Assembly (NCBI GenBank): GCA_018389105.1
Contig: JACATO010000095.1
Span: 617,501-681,500, forward strand
DNA: 64,000 bases
Direction of reading: 5' to 3'
Source of the DNA: Nautilus pompilius
Taxonomy: Eukaryota > Mollusca > Cephalopoda > Nautilida > Nautilidae
In this document: in pieces, positions 12,448-25,929 of the stretch
Numbering within the stretch: the first letter of the stretch is position 1
Layout of the letters: every line of letters begins with the position of its first letter
Position numbers and translations under genes: made by a program
The notes under the pieces: model-generated
Database searches by the model: none
What the model saw: only the letters and a program-made list of their open reading frames with translations
What the model was told of the DNA's origin: nothing

Positions 12448-13779
12448 AGATAAAATAGACCCTGAATCGGATAATTACACAAAATCTCTGATTCGATGCC
12501 AAATGTAAGGCACGTCATGCCTCAAAAGGTGTATTAGCATAAAGAATTTCTGGTCAACCTAGTAATAACAACAGATTGCCAAATTATTATGTCAGATCAC
12601 TGTACATAAAGTCAGAGGGAAACTCAGAAATTTTAAAGGAATTCGAAGCAGTCTCCATAGAAAAGTTGATACAGTGCTATCAAAAAGAAATACTGTGGAA
12701 ACTCACTTGGGCATGTAATTGCCAACATACTGCAAGAATAACAGCCAAATCATTGAGATACATTTAGCATATAATTCATTGAAGACCAAGAGGAACTTAT
12801 AAGATCAACTGGCAAGTAATTTGTTAGCCAAAGATTGCTGAGGCTACACAAAAGGGCAAGTTCATCTTCTATCAGCTCTTGCTTCCTTTTTAGTGTCCCC
12901 AGTTCATCTTAGCATCCTCTGGCCTTCACAGCATTGCTGTTGCTGCGGAATATTAAAAGACGGATGCCACTAGCCTGAGTCCTAGTAGATAGGAAGAAGA
13001 AAAAGAGATTACCACTGTTCATTATCTTTGGCACTGGTGCAAACTAGCCTTGTAGGACAGAGAGAAGGATGGTTGAAAACTGCTTTGACTGATATCCCAA
13101 TCTGTTTTATTGGTGTCAAGAATCTCAAAATTAACCTCTTAAGGTCAAATAAATTAGAACAGGCAGAACCTTTGATCTACCATTAACCCTTTTCACTACT
13201 ATATTTTAAAAAGTTGATTAACTTATGCAAGTAAAAGCTGTGTCCACACAACATTCATTAAACAGGTTTTTAAAATGTTAATATTAATTTAAATATCATA
13301 ATTAAGGTCAGCCCTGATATAAAGGTCATTGTTCAAAATTTAACAAACAAAACAGTATCAACTTCTGGCAATGACCATATAGTATAAATTAAATTAAAAT
13401 GAACCATCTAAAGCATTTCAACATATATAGTGATGATCTAATAATATTGCACAGTAGTAAAAGAAGATTGTTCAGCCTTGGTGACTGAGGTACAGTTGGC
13501 AGCTCTTGAGCAGTGGTCAAAATTAACCATAGTGCCTCACCAACATATCTGGAAAAATCTACTAGAACTCTTCCCTCCTGGATATGGGATGGATACTGAC
13601 TTAGAAGAAAAACATATATTAAAACACTGACCTTATAAAAGGATAAGCTGCTGTGGCAAATCTCTTTTTTTTTTTTATCTTCATGAAAGAAATCAGCAAT
13701 AAATGTTATCGGGATTTCAGGTGAGAATGGGAAGTTTTTTGGTGATATGCTATTTATACGAATGAGGGCATCATCATCA
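12448..13779. other. Non-coding stretch, no gene recognised
   Basis: Frames are interrupted throughout and no repeat family members were recognised. A T-run lies near 13666-13676. Confidence 0.45.
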
Positions 13780-13905
13780 GGGTTGCATTCCAGAAAACAT
13801 TCCTTAATGTCATCAACATTAGGGTTGCATTCCAGAAATCATTCCTTATTGTCATCACCATTAGGGTTGCATTCCAGAAATCATTCCTTATTGTCATCAT
13901 CATCA
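13780..13905. repeat. 42-bp tandem repeat, 3 copies
   Basis: Copies begin at 13780, 13822 and 13864, each starting gggttgcattccagaaa and ending in a TCATCA-rich segment. Copies 2 and 3 are nearly identical; copy 1 differs at a few positions. The 42-bp unit keeps the plus-strand frame open (13747-13974), giving a 14-residue repeat with the core GLHSR(N/K)HSL, but nothing else supports a protein. Confidence 0.9.
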
Positions 13906-16900
13906 GATACAACTAAGGCATATAAACCTAGAACAGTATTCACTAATGATGAAAGCAGTATGGATGCTCAGTAGTTTTATTAGCTAGTATAATTACCAAT
14001 AATAATGTGGAAAGAAAAATATGAAATATTATCCTTTTATTACAATGGTATACAACACGAGAATGTCTATTAGTAATTTTGAGAATATACTAAAAAAGCC
14101 GTTATCATTGTCATAATAGGTATAATAATGTAATATATTTAAATTATCAGCCTAAAAAAGATAAGTAACATAAAGTTTACTATCAGTATCAATGACAAAT
14201 AATATTCCATTACTCATTATTATAAACAACTCATTTTCCAAGTGCAGACTTGGTACACACAGGCCATATTCACAGATTCTCAAGGTTGCATCCTGAACTC
14301 AGCCTAAACTAATTGCTTTGGAAACGTTTGGGGCTGTTGATCTTATCAAGGTATTAAACATTATAAGTTAAACTAAAAGCAGCTAATAAAAAAGATTTAA
14401 TTTATTCCATATTTAAATTAAAAATTTTTTTTTAAAAATGTCATCTTATCCCTTACTGCACCTGATTACTAATGTTGGTCAGGTCCTGGAGTACTAGTCC
14501 GCTTGGAAATGGGGAGCACATAGCACCAGAAACAATGGCAAGCATGAAAATGTCCAGTGCACTCTGACTTAGACCAGCATAACGAAAAAGCCATACTGTT
14601 AGACCTTTGCACAGCCGTGAAAGACGACGGAAGTACCTAGAGGAAGGCCATGTCAACGAAATGGTACAGAAGAGTGAGAAGAAATCATGCCATGGATTAC
14701 AACAATGCATAAAAGCTACTGAAATAAAATGCAGCCAAATAAAATTATGGGCATCACTATTTTCAGCAGGTTTTTGTTTGGACATCCTTTTTATTTGCAG
14801 CGGGAATGCGGAGGAGGCTAAAACAATTCTGTATGCCTCATACTCATACATAATGGTAAATGCTGTTCGGTTGCAGGTCTTACTTGTGTGCAGTGTTCAT
14901 ATGGACCTCTGACATCAACTGTTTTTACCACTCCAAAAGTACCAGGAAAAGTCACAAGATGGAAATTATGCAGTATTAATATTAGAATATTCAATTATCT
15001 ATTTCTTACATGCATTTGATCATTTATAATATCAGTGTGAAACGATATCAGCAGTTGCCAGCACCAAGCCGCTAAAGAAATGGTTTTGTGGTTTGTCTTT
15101 TTTATAAATCCTTGGCATAGAGAGTTTGAACTGAAAATTTAGCACAAGCTGCAGCCACAACATAACAGGCTTTAGAAATGATTTTTAAGATTTAATAAAA
15201 GAATAAACTAATGTCAGGCAGGCTGCAGTTTTAAGATGTAGCTTCAAATTACAAAAAAAAAAAGAAGTTTTTTAAATAGGTAAATCAGGTTAGAATCTGA
15301 AGCAAGCACATGTTATTTCTCATAGTTGAAATTATAGCTCTCAACTCTTAGAAACAGGATATGTGCATGACATACAAGACATATAGGAAAACAGAAAAAA
15401 AAAAGTTTCTCTGCAGGAACTTTTGTAGAAATATGGTTTCGGAGATCATTCACAGAACACTGTGTTATGCTGTGCAATCCAACTAAAAGTGCAGGACTTG
15501 TAATCACAGAAGCGAAGAGAAAATGATGTTCAGAAAATCAGGAATCTTTCAGAAATGCTTTCACGAAGAATATCTAATAGCAAGAAATTTTTTAAGGTGT
15601 AGATTTTTTTTTCTTTTTCATTTGGAAGATATTTAAGGATCAATATCAACTGTTTCTACATAAAAAAAAATGATAGGCAATGAAGTGAAGAAAAAATTGA
15701 TTATTTGTGTCTTAATAAATAAAAAGATTTGCTTTTCAAATCCATTTTTTTTAAAGAAATAATTTTTATTTTCTAAATGTATAAATGTTCCTAGTAAAAG
15801 CAAATAATAATGAGGATACCACCAATCAGAAAATTATAAATCATATTGGTACAAATTTAATTACAGATGTGAGCTCATTTGAATATATATATATATATGG
15901 AAATAGACCATAGATTGCAAAGTAGACGTTTACTTTATAAACTCATCAAACTACATGTCTGATGTTTAACAGAAGATATTTAGAACAAACTACATACAAC
16001 AATCCTGTTGAAAATAGTGATATGGTTTCTGAGATATTGTTACAAATCAAGGAGAGAGAGAAATTCTTGCAGGATGAAAGCATTATGGTTGAAGGTCTCT
16101 TAACCTGCAGCCATGAACTGTTTTATGCCTTTTTCTAAAATCACCCAAAGCTGTAATCAGACAATCTCTGGACAGGTTAGACTGTACATCTGTTACTCCC
16201 AAATGAAAACATGGCTGACACAACCCCACTCTCCAAACATTTCACTTTATTTTTACATGAAAGGTTGCTATATATATATATATCATGTAGCAACATCTGG
16301 TGTTGTGTAATACTGATGTCCTGTAATGGGTGCCAATGAGGGATTGGCTGGTTGATTTCCTGTCAGCCAGCTCTGGGAACTAGACAATTCATTGTGAACA
16401 CAGCCAGACCAGATTGTTGAACTTCCATTCAGTCTTCCCACTAACACCATTTATCATCTCACACACCATGTCTCTGTTTTTGTCTTAAAGCCTTCACTAC
16501 TACTGGGGTTGTTGTATTTGTGATTATATATTTCAGATATCTACTTAATTTTGTCAATATTTTTAATATCTAGATTGAGGTAGTACATTTTTACTTGTTA
16601 TATTTCTTCCTTTTTTAAAATTTAAAGTTAATCTTTGTAAATAATAAAAAATAATAGATGACTTTAATCTAACTGTAAATACTGAGCAAAAAATACTGAA
16701 AGTAAAGTGAATTTTATTGGAAATTTGTTAAGTTGCCTTTATTTTTTTAAAATATTTCCCACAGAATGGATGAATTAATTTAAAATGCAACAACAATACA
16801 TGAACAGAATTTAAAATCCTTTCTACAAGATTCCTTACCAAAGTTGAATATTAATTACATGTTAGCTTGGTGTTTCACCTTTCTTGACTGAATATTAATT

Positions 16901-17159
16901 TTATTCAAAACACCATTTCCTCTTTTTTTAATCCTAAATTTGAATTTACTCTATTTAATAATAATGAAAATAAAAACTTTAATAAATTAATTGTATTTCC
17001 AGGCTCATAAAGAACTGGTCTGTTTATAAAGTTTATAGAGAAAATTTCTCTTAAATAAATCAGTTTATTTCTTTCTACCTCATTCAAGTTCCCATTTTTA
17101 AGAAATTGATTCTTTTTATTCACCAATGTCTGCAAGGGACACAACCCTGATAAGAAAAT
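13906..17159. other. Non-coding stretch, with a weak SINE-like fragment
   Basis: At 14620-14695, 'gaagtacctagaggaaggcc' and 'cagaagagtgagaagaaatc' resemble the middle of the Ser-tRNA-like SINE (minus orientation). Overlapping open frames at 14453-14912 on both strands are probably products of this fragment. TA microsatellites lie at 15882-15898 and 16271-16283. No gene was recognised. Confidence 0.4.
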
Positions 17160-17375
17160 ATAGCGGCAGGACTTTCTGCTAGGAATCGTTGCCAATCATG
17201 TGCTGTGTGTGTGTGATGTGGGGGAGGGGGTGCTGGCTGGTGAAGAGCAAGAAGAAACCATGCCAGGGAGATATGCCAAAGATTAAAACTTGGGCCCTTG
17301 ACCTTAGCAGTCCAGTGGTATTACTGACAGTGGCTGTAACCAGGCAGTTAACTCTGCGCCCTCTATTAAACATAT
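17160..17375 (-). mobile_element. Ser-tRNA-like SINE copy with preserved head
   Basis: One of the better copies. It contains 'tgctggctggtgaagagcaa', 'gaagaaaccatgccaggga', then 'cttgggcccttgacc' and 'ttagcagtccagtggtat'. Read on the minus strand, the last part gives 'actggactgctaaggtcaag', which resembles the anticodon arm of a serine tRNA with anticodon GCU (loop CTGCTAA), followed by a box B remnant (agttttaatct). This identifies the element as a tRNA-derived SINE transcribed from the minus strand. Confidence 0.7.
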
Positions 17376-18981
17376 ATTGACTGTAGTTGTTTAAATTGTT
17401 TAGACTTTCGAGAAAATCTTGTGTACAAACTACGGTAACTTCTGATTTTTTATTGGCTTTATCTAGAATACCTGAAGACAAAGACAATCAAAAGGGTTTA
17501 CTATCTGACATATAGAAATGATATCTGAGTGAATTACTATTTCTACATTAATTGAAATGTTGAATTAACAAGTTCTTTGTGTGTACAACAGTGGTGCCAA
17601 GAACAAACACTTCATTAAAAAAATAACTTTCCAAGCCTTTAGGAAAGCAAATTCTTTGATTATTTTATCATAATCCATTTTCACTATTACATTGGGCTCA
17701 GTGGAAAGAACTGTAAGTTTAAAACCTGTTCTGGCACATGGTCGACCAGAGATGCGTTTTGATTAACCCTAACTCACTGAAGCTTCATTCACATAAAGCC
17801 ACAGTTGGTGGTAAAGTCTCAGTACGGGCACAAAGCTATTTCTGTGAGCCATGAAAATTCTGGAGAGGGTAAAGTGGCATTAGATACTTTTACATCAGGT
17901 ATTAATAATAAAGCCTGGAATTTAAAACTTTCCATTTTGCTTGAAAATTCATAAGCATCCAAGTCAGTGTTGTATTTTAATGAGAAATCATTTGCTGCTT
18001 TTTTTGAGTTGCTCACCATCCATGTCAACACAGAACCAGGAAGGAAAGCTAATCAGCAGAAATGTCTTTTAAACGCTCATCCTCTCTGATTTAAGGGTAA
18101 AACTAAAGTATCTGGCATATTGTTTAATTCAGTTGAATACCTGTTCAAAAGTTAAAAAAAACAAACAATTCAAATGAAAACCCATTTAAAAAGTAGGATG
18201 CACAGACTACCTACCACGCTAGTATTGAAGATGGGTAAGGGATAAAAATGGCAGAGGTTAAATACAAATATAATAAGTTAAATGATAAGCCTGTGGATAT
18301 TCTAAAGTGCTCATGAAATACCTCTTCATCCAATAAGTTATCGTATCTGTATATCTGACACTCCTATAGATAATTTTAAAAAGTAGTTCACATGTTAAGT
18401 AACCTATGGGACTAAATGGATTCCAATGGATATGTTAAAATATTCAGGCATTCACAGAGCAATAAAGAACTATATGGGCATTTTAAAAAAACCCGAGAGA
18501 CTAACGGAAGCAGAATATTCAGGGGACCATCAGAGAAATTACAAACTAGTGAAGAACCTATGGGAAATGGGACTAAAGTGGACACACTAGTTTCCATATC
18601 TGGATCCAAAATTTGTTTGATTATAATTGAGTGCTGTATTTTAGAATATACATATACAGTATTATAATAATTTAAATATTACTTTGAAATTTTGAATGGA
18701 GGAGAGATGTGATAATACTATTAATGTAGTCCAATAGAAATATATTTAATCAATACAGTTGTTTAACCATTAGAGGCTTGTGTAAATCACTGAAAAGTGC
18801 ATGTTCACACACTGCTACATTTAAAATGTACTTTAATCTGCTTATCCGTTATTTCCCTGGTGTTATTTCTATACTGGCAACCAAAAGTCAATGACAAGGA
18901 GGCCAAATGCTGCCACCCAGCCCATACAGTCAGAGAGAATAGTAGTGTGATGGAATAATATACATATGTATACACACACAT

Positions 18982-18984
<3 letters not shown>
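17376..18984. other. Non-coding stretch, no gene recognised
   Basis: Open stretches at 17819-18031 and 18412-18667 lie on opposite or overlapping strands and have no recognisable domain. Confidence 0.45.

Positions 18985-19026
<42 letters not shown>
18985..19026. repeat. Compound (AT)n(AG)n microsatellite
   Basis: A run of alternating AT is followed directly by an AG run and preceded by a short CA-rich part. Simple repeat; likely length-polymorphic. Confidence 0.95.
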
Positions 19027-19380
19027 GCATGCAGGTGTTAGAGTAGTTAAAGCTAGCAAGAATACTTAGAAAGCTCTGTTCTAGGAGACTGCTGTAAAAC
19101 CACTGATGAAACAGCCAGTTTGAAATATTTCAGGAAATAGTTAATAAACACTTAAACAATTTTCCTATCCCAATCCTACCAATTGATCATGTACACAAGT
19201 CAATATTAAAATGTTGTATTAACTACCCTACTTTTAAAAATTTTATACAATTTGTTTAAGGTTAATCAGTATTATGCCCCCCCCCCCTCATAGGCCATGC
19301 CCAGGGCAGGTGCTGCCAATGCTCATTACCCTGCCGATCACTGGACGACCACCCTGCTCACTGGATGCTTTTGAAGAATA

Positions 19381-19388
19381 CTCTAATT
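19381..19388 (+). repeat. Left target site duplication of the hAT element
   Basis: ctctaatt directly before the left end. It matches ctctaatc directly after the right end (21791-21798) at 7 of 8 positions; 8 bp is the usual length for hAT insertions. Confidence 0.75.
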
Positions 19389-21790
19389 CAGGAGTGGCCA
19401 GACCTCAGAGCCATATCACCTATTTTATTCAAAGATCTACAAACATAATTTCTAATCTCTCCACCTGCTGATACATTTAAATATGCCCCATACTTTGAAC
19501 AAGAGACAAAAAGGTAACAAAAGCACTTTACAATTCAAATATTACTACATTTATTATTCTAGTTAAAATACACCTTATTTATAATAACTGATCAAGAAAA
19601 AAGATAAGTACTGATATGTTCAATGTACACTGACCACCCTTATATAAGTAAAAAAAAATGATATTTTAAAAACATAGAAGAACCACCTGGACCCTAACAA
19701 AGCGATATTGGATTGGTATTTAGACTTAATAATCTTTATATGTGAGAATGCTGAGATTAGGTGGAACCAAAAAATGCAGTCGAGTGAATGACACGTTCTA
19801 ATATTTGGATATTTTCTTGCAGTTATTAGGTCTCAAAAGTTTCCCTCTGAGGCCCTGGATTTTATTTGAATGTCGTTTTTTAAAATTAAAATTTCATCCT
19901 CAACTGTTGTGTCAATGTGGAACAGTGATGCAATTTTCAAGGCCATCCCATCAATATCAATTTTCACACCAAATGGAAAGCACACAAATGTTGCCACAGG
20001 TCCTCGTAATGTAAAGTCATGGAACAGCCTGTTAAATTCTAATAAACATTGTGCATCTGTTTAACGTATCAACTATTATTAGGGTATGTATATTCTTTAC
20101 CCTGAAGTTCTAGCTCTGAAATGGTGCTTTTAAAATTTCGCAATTCGTATTGCTGTAACAATTGGAGTTTTTACCTAAAAGCACTCACAAAGCTAAGCAT
20201 GTGAACAATATTTTTATCTTTAACTTGCAACTTTAAATTTAGTTCATTCAAAATGGTTGTGGAGTCAGTTAAAAAGCTAAATCTAAAAGCGATTGTTTGT
20301 CTGTAAGTTCCATGTATTCCTCATTTTTACTGACCAAAAACTCCTTAATTTCAGATAAAAGAATCCCTAAATTTTTACAGAAATTTTCATTTGCTTAGCA
20401 ATCTAATATCATTATGACATAAAAGGTCTCTGTGTTCTGCTTCATTTTCTTCTAATTGAGAACAAAAAAGACGCCTCTATATGCTTCTGGCACAAAGCGA
20501 ACACACGATCCTAAGCGAAATATCCATATCTTTCACATTCAAAATTTTAGCCCATAGAGCCTGTTGATGAATTATGCAGTGATAATGAAGAAAACTGGGA
20601 AACATGTTGCCTTTGCATAAGGCAATGAACACATTGCTGGGCCAGCCACAGCAAATGCTCCATCTATAGTAACAGACAAAAGTTTGTGAATCGGGAACAG
20701 TGTGGTGTTAATGACTTCTTTGAAAATATTCAATCCTCGAGTGTATTCTTTTAATGGTAGGATTTTAAGATCCTCTTTAGAAATCATGTCTTCAAACACC
20801 ATCCTAATAGAAACACATAGCAGCAATGTGTGAACAACATCTGTAGATTAGTCAAATTGAAGCAAAAAGAATACACATGTACTAATGTCTTTTTTCAGTT
20901 GTTTCTCAAAATCTTCAGCCATTCCTTCATATCAGAGTATTTCTAGATAGGTGAAGTTCCTTAATAGCAGATACTATTTCTGTTTTATTTTAAAAATCCT
21001 GAAACAACGAGTCTGCTGCTTCCAAAAAGGACTCTTTGAATATTGTTCTATCTTGAAAAGGTTTCATGTTTTATAAGTATGCCACATGGAAAGATGCTAT
21101 AGTTACTACCTTTACTCTCATGCTGGACCTTGTAAAAAAAACAAATGTTGTCCAGTAAGCTGAGACTTCAGCTCCTCTACTTCCTTCTTTCTAAGTTCAC
21201 TTTTAGTTGGAAAATCGATTGCATATCTCCTGTGAACAGTTTAAAAAATGCCTTTCCACATTTCCTTTTTTCTGATAAAAGCCATATATGCAGAGCAGAT
21301 AAGACAAACACGTGTTGAATTATTCATTGTAAAAAAACACATTCTTCCTCCCACCAAGTATAAAAATAGCCATTTTAGGAATTAAATCTTAATTTAGATA
21401 AAGAAAATAAAGTAAAATATACTTGCGATCTGATAATGACTAAGTACACAGGTTTGTTTTCCCCTGTAGGAGCAGTGTTTGTCTTCGAATGATTAACCAG
21501 TAATTTCGCTGATTAAGTGTTGCTGACTAACCATTGAATTTTTCAAATCTTTGCACACCTGTCAAGGTTTTACGTCTTCAAGAATAAGAGCAACAATAAA
21601 TGGAGACAATCAGAGCATTATCAATTGCCAGCATATAAACTAGAGTCAACGGGAGAGAACAATTCAAAGAGTACACTTCCTTCGTTTTCGTGGACACAAT
21701 ATGACTTTTCCTGAAAACTCATGCAATATACTCGAATTTAGTTCGTAATATACCAGCAGATCACGATCGCCCTCTAGGCCACCACCCCTG
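19389..21790 (-). mobile_element. hAT DNA transposon, complete ends, decayed (2.4 kb)
   Basis: The left end begins CAGGAGTGG and the right end, read on the opposite strand, begins CAGGGGTGG, each followed by a similar CC-containing stretch. The ends are flanked by a 7/8 matching 8-bp duplication. The inside carries remains of one minus-strand transposase. The size, the ends and the 8-bp duplication fit an autonomous hAT element whose coding region has decayed through many stops and frameshifts. Confidence 0.8.
19700..21330 (-). pseudogene. hAT transposase pseudogene (GTF2IRD2-like family)
   Basis: Read on the minus strand through several frames. A CLIC half of a BED-like zinc finger lies near 21250-21300. 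Then comes KSELRKKEVEELKSQLTGQ (about 21150-21220), typical of the linker in GTF2IRD2/ZBED-like hAT proteins. The catalytic core region is at 20572-20860, with STD..HTLLL, ISKEDLKILPLKEYTRGLNI and the VTIDGA motif that holds the second acidic residue. Near 20160-20240 is a helix resembling LNLKLQ-KNIVHMLSFVSAF. The C-terminal dimerisation region (about 19800-20000) contains DTTVEDEILILKNDIQIKSR. In-frame stops interrupt every part; for example, a stop lies directly before the STD of the first catalytic motif. It is certainly inactive. The family is related to domesticated vertebrate genes, but the complete transposon ends show this copy is an ordinary dead transposon rather than a host gene. 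Confidence 0.8.
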
Positions 21791-21798
21791 CTCTAATC
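21791..21798 (+). repeat. Right target site duplication of the hAT element
   Basis: ctctaatc, the partner of ctctaatt at 19381-19388. Confidence 0.75.
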
Positions 21799-24700
21799 AT
21801 AAATGAAAGCTTATCATTAACATTTCTAACAGCTTAGTCAGACATTTTATATCGATTTTTACTTTGTACAATAGCTGTGTTTTCTAATTCGCCGAATCAC
21901 AACAATGTTGCTTGTATGTCTCTTGTTAACGAGAATAAGTAACAGAAAGTTTTGCCAATCTCTTAGCCTATCATTGAATATACTTATTTCTTCAACAACC
22001 CTCTACTTCTGCTAATTAAACTTTAATGTATAAGTAACTGAAATATGAAAAAATGACTTTATGATTCAATATTTAATTAAATATGAATATAAAAAATAAT
22101 AAGGATGAAGATCATCATCTTTTTTGTGGGCATTTATGCAAATAATTAAGAAAACCCTTATAAAAAATTCTGGATGATGCAGATTCTAAAGAAACATCAA
22201 CCTGATAAAAAATACTGCGATGACTGACAGAGTTGGCAAATATTAATTACACTAAAATTTTTTATCCTCTGGTTTTATGAAAATATTAAATTAAATTTGA
22301 TAAATTCATCAAATTTACAGTAGCTGTATAGTTGCTAATCTGGAAAAAACATGGAGGAGCCTGATTAAGACTTTAGAACAAATCTGACTAATCTACAAAA
22401 ACAATTATCGCCTACAAAACTGGTGGCCTCTCACTGTCCAAAAAACTAACAAACATAAGGAGATGGATGGATATGCTGCTATTGTTGAAAAAGTTTTCGA
22501 AAATAAATTACAAATTGAAGCTTCATTAATATTGTGTATTTCACAGTGTTTAGTGAACTATCAACACAGAAAACAAGCAATTGGTTTTTAAATTCAGGAA
22601 CAAAGGAGAAAGGAGAGAGAAGGGTTGTTAAACAAACCCAGGGTATTTTGCAGATGAAAGACTCCATTAAGCAATTTCATGCAAAAATTCAAAAAATCTG
22701 CTTTTGTGCAACTTAGAAACTGAAATAAATGAATGCAATCTTTTGTGTGCATGATTTTTTTTTTTAAAAAAATTTTTTTAGCATCAATTAATCAATAATA
22801 ATAATAAAAAAAAGATTTCTCATTTGATCAATTCGTGCTGGAAACAGCAATTTTATAAAATAGATGCCTATTTTAAAATAAGTGATTTATCTCCAAAGAG
22901 ATTCCATCCTCTCCACTATGGTGAATGCTTTGTAATAGGAAATATTTTCCTATGGTATATAACAAACAACACACCAGTGCATTAAAGACTGTAGTGGGAG
23001 TTTGAGCAACATGTCAAAACTGCATAACTCCATTGCAAGAGTTACATTACTTCCAACAAAAGATTTTCTATCAGTGCAGAAATTGCTACCTTAATTGCAA
23101 CAAGCTACTTTCCTAAGCTTTAGATGAACCTGTATAACTGATGCTTTGTTGGAGATCTTCCTTAAGGCAGGCTACATGTGAAGTAAAATCCAATGTAATG
23201 AAAAAACCATTAAATGTAGAAAATGCTACCAACTGTGGCAAACTTTCTTTTTTAATCCCTAAAAGGAACTCCATGCAATGAGGGCAAACAGTGCTGTTAA
23301 CATATTTCTCATTGGAATGCAAAAAAAGGTGGCAAACAGATATCTCCACATCTCCTGGGTTACGGCGAACAGTCAGTGCATTATCGCACCACATCTTATG
23401 TTGTGGTTCCGTCAGTCAGGGGAGCAACACCTCTGTGTATGCTGGAGGTGTGGCCTGGTCGGTCCACCACTGGAAGAATAGTATTATTATTTAATCATTA
23501 CAGTTAAAAAAGATGGGGTGCCAGCAAGCCCACGATGCGTTAGCAGTCTGCAACTTCTTAAATGCCATTTTTCTAAAACCAACCCTGCTAAAGTGATCTC
23601 TGTGCACTCCAGATCTGACAACTCACTACAGGGTGATATAAAATGAAATTGTAGCAACACAAAAGCTATATAACAATATAAACAAACAAAAAGGACTGCT
23701 GTGTCTGTGCTGCATTTTCAACTGTTAACCCAGCGCAGCTTAGGAGTCTCCTCATAGAACCTTGTGCTGCTTAATCTTCTGTTGCGACAAAGACGATGCC
23801 CTCACAGATCCAGCATAGATGCATTTGGAAGGGGTGAGGGTATTTATGGGCTACACTGTAGTTATCAGAAGCTGCTTTTTCTCCATCCCCTGGTTTCACA
23901 ATATTTTGTATGAACTTATATGGATGGTGATGCTGATAGAGAACATTTTTCTATAAACCAAATTTAACATTTTTTTAAATGAAAAACGTTAATTATTTCT
24001 CTTCTAAAGCTCATGAAATTGCATTGACAAAACATTTCTAGAGTATAAAACCAAAGCATGAAGTATTTTCTAAAAGATCCGCAATAGCAGATAACAATGG
24101 ACCCACTTAACAGGATTCTGTTTGTATCTATGAGTTACTTCACAGCAGAGTTCAAGTATCATTAGTTTCTAACCAGATGAAAAAAAAAAAAAAACTGCTG
24201 GGTTTAGTTAAAAATGTTTACCTGCTAAAAGCAGATGAAAGATAACACTGAACAACTGCAGATATATGTCATGATGTAAAATGTCAAGTTCTAGGAACAG
24301 CATGCAGAGAAAATACTCAGCCTTCGGCTACCCTGCTTAAAATAAAGACAGAATCATTAGTAGCTGAAGGTTATTTCCTAATTTGCTTTTTTCCAATAAC
24401 AGTCAGTTAGGTCAGAACTATTTCTGATCATGGCTGCAACTCGTTGTTTTACCAGCATAATGCACCGTGAGTGAGTGGGATGGAGAGAGAGAGAAGTTGT
24501 AAGCAATGTTGAAAAATTTGTTTCATATATTCATGAAACTCCCCCCAGAGAAGAGAATATTCATGTGTGTGTGTGTATGTATATATATATCTCCACACAC
24601 ACGCACGCAAGCACGCTTTTTATACATGAAATTTTGTTTAGAGAAAAATTATCAATAATTCCCTAAAGGTTCAGACAGGGTACACCAGTGAACATTTCTG

Positions 24701-25929
24701 GTACTTCAAAATAATAGTAATTAACTAAATTCAGAAACCACGGTGAATGATCAATACAACTAAATTTATTGATTTACCAGAAAGAGAAATCAGTGTTTTC
24801 AGGTTTTTGTTGTTTTTTTCAATCGCTCAGAACGACAACAACAAAGCTGTCTTACCGCAGGAATGTCGAAACAGATTAACTAACTATCAGTAATATTTAG
24901 AATTCCCCTCCCATGTCAGTTTCCGTTGTTTCAGCATTAGCAGCACCAAGCCTACCATATACTCCAGACAATACCCCTGAACTCCATTTTAGGCAAACCA
25001 TGAAAGTTCTTCATAAAATGACAGGTGGAGCTGTGAGCAAGCACCAGGGCTGCAGCTTTCATCCTTTATGCAACATCTCAGCAGAGCCTCGTTCCACAGA
25101 GGGAATTGTAGCATTTCTGAAGACTTCTGCTGACAGTCACAATGTTCTTCCTGGTCAGCAAGACAGTGGAGTTTTACCAAAATGATGGCTTAAAAAATGT
25201 AAATGTTTTTTTTTTTTTTTAACACAGAAAACAATGAAAAATAATCTAATTAAGTTAGAAATTCTGCGCATGTAACCTTTGTGTAATAAATTGCATCCAT
25301 TTATCACTTAAGATCTCTCTGCTTCGTCTAAAATGAAAAATAAAAAGTTGTTGTTTATTTTAATCAAATATTTAATTTAGCACTCCATTAGATGTAATCA
25401 AATACACCAAGAACTCCCCAATAATTTGTTCTGGCCATTATTGTTAAAAAAAGATGATTTATCAAATTTAAAAATCATGCACAAATTTAAAAAATGCATT
25501 GATCTTGTTTTGCTGATGAATTTTGACTCTATTAAAGATTAATTTAATTTCCTTTTGAAATGCAAATTTTCTTTTTATAAAAAAAACAAAAACAAAACAA
25601 AACAAAAATATAAATTCTTCTTCTTTCTTTCAGAACCACCGACACCAACCAGGGTAAATCACTAGAAACAGAAAGATCACTAGAAATTAGCGGGTGCCGC
25701 TGCCTGTCACCTCATCATTACCTGTTCAGTTTGTGCGTGGAAAACCACAGCCATAGTGAAATTAAAGCACCGCACATCTCTCACTGAACAACGCAAACAC
25801 ATCAGCTGATTTTCAACAATCTGAGGAGGACATTAAATGTGTGAGAATATGAAAGATGAACGAAAAGTTTTTTCTGGCATTTGAATTTGACTCTTTATTA
25901 TCTTTGTGCACGCACATGTATATTCGTGC
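21799..25929. other. Long non-coding stretch, with unassigned open stretches
   Basis: Open stretches at 23113-23394 (minus, 93 codons, with HxxxxHCME-like Cys/His residues) and 24913-25185 (plus, 90 codons, relatively G+C-rich at 25000-25180) are the only places where composition departs from the surroundings. Neither has a recognisable domain or convincing splice sites. A GT/AT/CA microsatellite lies at 24563-24610, and poly-T and poly-A runs near 25207 and 24181. Confidence 0.4.

Noticed and set aside
14453-14912. Overlapping 132- and 101-codon frames on opposite strands
   Set aside because: They overlap a SINE-like fragment and contain no recognisable domain.
17690-17740. Another tRNA-like head (gggctcagtgga ... 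gtttaaaacct)
   Set aside because: Box A and box B are too close and the body matches no repeated family.
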